56,342 bases of DNA, from assembly GCA_937892945.1 (NCBI GenBank), contig CALBIL010000026.1, positions 1 through 56,342 of the forward strand, written 5' to 3'. The first letter of the stretch is position 1, and each line of letters begins with the position of its first letter. A program made the translations under genes and the position numbers. Source of the DNA: an uncultured euryarchaeote. Lineage in GTDB: Archaea; Thermoplasmatota; Poseidoniia; Poseidoniales; Poseidoniaceae. Positions 56,310-56,342 of the stretch are shown here, one piece after another. The notes beneath the pieces are model-generated. The model searched no databases. It worked only from the letters and a program-made list of their open reading frames with translations, and was not told where the DNA came from.

Positions 56310-56342
56310 ATGGGCCGAAAGGAAGACAATATTAACAAAGCA
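56310..56342 (+). CDS. fusA: translation elongation factor 2 (first 11 codons)
   Basis: The window ends inside this gene. The visible 11 residues, MGRKEDNINKA, match the start of archaeal EF2 proteins, which open MGRKEDNIAKA or similar. AGGTGAT ends 3 nt before the ATG. The order rps12, rps7, EF2 supports the call. EF2 is the GTPase that moves tRNAs through the ribosome and the substrate of the diphthamide pathway whose last enzyme (dph6) is also in this window. Confidence 0.85.
   Translation, partial: MGRKEDNINKA

Overview
The window looks like a chromosome segment of a planktonic euryarchaeon. The best guess is a Marine Group II (Candidatus Poseidoniales) or related Thermoplasmatota-type lineage. 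Archaeal identity rests on the genes themselves: proteasome alpha, SBDS, the Rrp4/Rrp41/Rrp42 exosome, L37Ae, prefoldin beta, RfcL, aIF5A, TrmY, TiaS, Dph6, SRP54, a Get3/ArsA ATPase, an archaeosortase-like protease, and an S12-S7-EF2 operon. The Marine Group II suggestion comes from the style of the surface proteins (Asp-rich thrombospondin type-3 repeats, C-type-lectin and LamG folds), the peptide-transport flavour and moderate GC. It is an inference, not a proof. I saw no insertion sequence, phage gene or CRISPR array, and no gene-free stretch longer than about 300 bases.

Layout. Bases 1-4.6 kb hold an AlkA-type DNA glycosylase (cut by the window edge), an HD phosphohydrolase, tRNA-Gln(UUG), 3-hydroxyacyl-CoA dehydrogenase, an unknown membrane protein, an SDR reductase and aIF5A. 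Bases 4.7-11 kb are transport-rich: a UMF1-type MFS protein with a large insertion, a membrane-anchored hexapeptide acyltransferase, an OPT oligopeptide transporter and an EamA exporter, followed by SurE. Bases 12-14 kb on the minus strand carry CoaBC and TrmY. Bases 14.5-20 kb on the minus strand form a run Get3/ArsA, SRP54, then a large secreted SGNH hydrolase on a calcium-binding repeat stalk. Bases 20-25.7 kb carry membrane proteins, including a zinc-ribbon/transglutaminase-like protein directly upstream of TrkA and TrkH.

Bases 25.7-29 kb carry RfcL and glycyl-tRNA synthetase on the minus strand. A ferredoxin and a very long Lhr helicase (1760 aa) follow. Next are a 1210-aa lectin/LamG/PPC/EF-hand surface protein and a convergent archaeosortase. 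Bases 39.5-45 kb hold a HAD phosphatase, TiaS, small membrane proteins, a RadB-like protein that has lost its P-loop lysine, PurB and Dph6. Bases 45.2-52.1 kb form the proteasome/SBDS/exosome/L37Ae/Pcc1-like/prefoldin/DHH superoperon. Bases 52.1-54.9 kb on the minus strand hold UbiD, a TPR protein and a NUDIX hydrolase. The window closes with rps12, rps7 and the first codons of EF2.

How it fits together. Many genes serve translation and its modifications: aIF5A (hypusine site), Dph6 (diphthamide on EF2), TiaS (agmatidine in tRNA-Ile2), TrmY (tRNA position 54), GlyRS and ribosomal proteins. Others serve RNA and protein turnover. A second theme is the cell surface: targeting ATPases, two giant calcium-stalk proteins, an archaeosortase and peptide import, consistent with a heterotroph degrading organic matter. 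The genome is compact. All seven convergent gene pairs end within about 16 nt of overlap to 2 nt of gap, and operons use strong GGAGGTGA-type ribosome sites with 1-4 nt overlaps.
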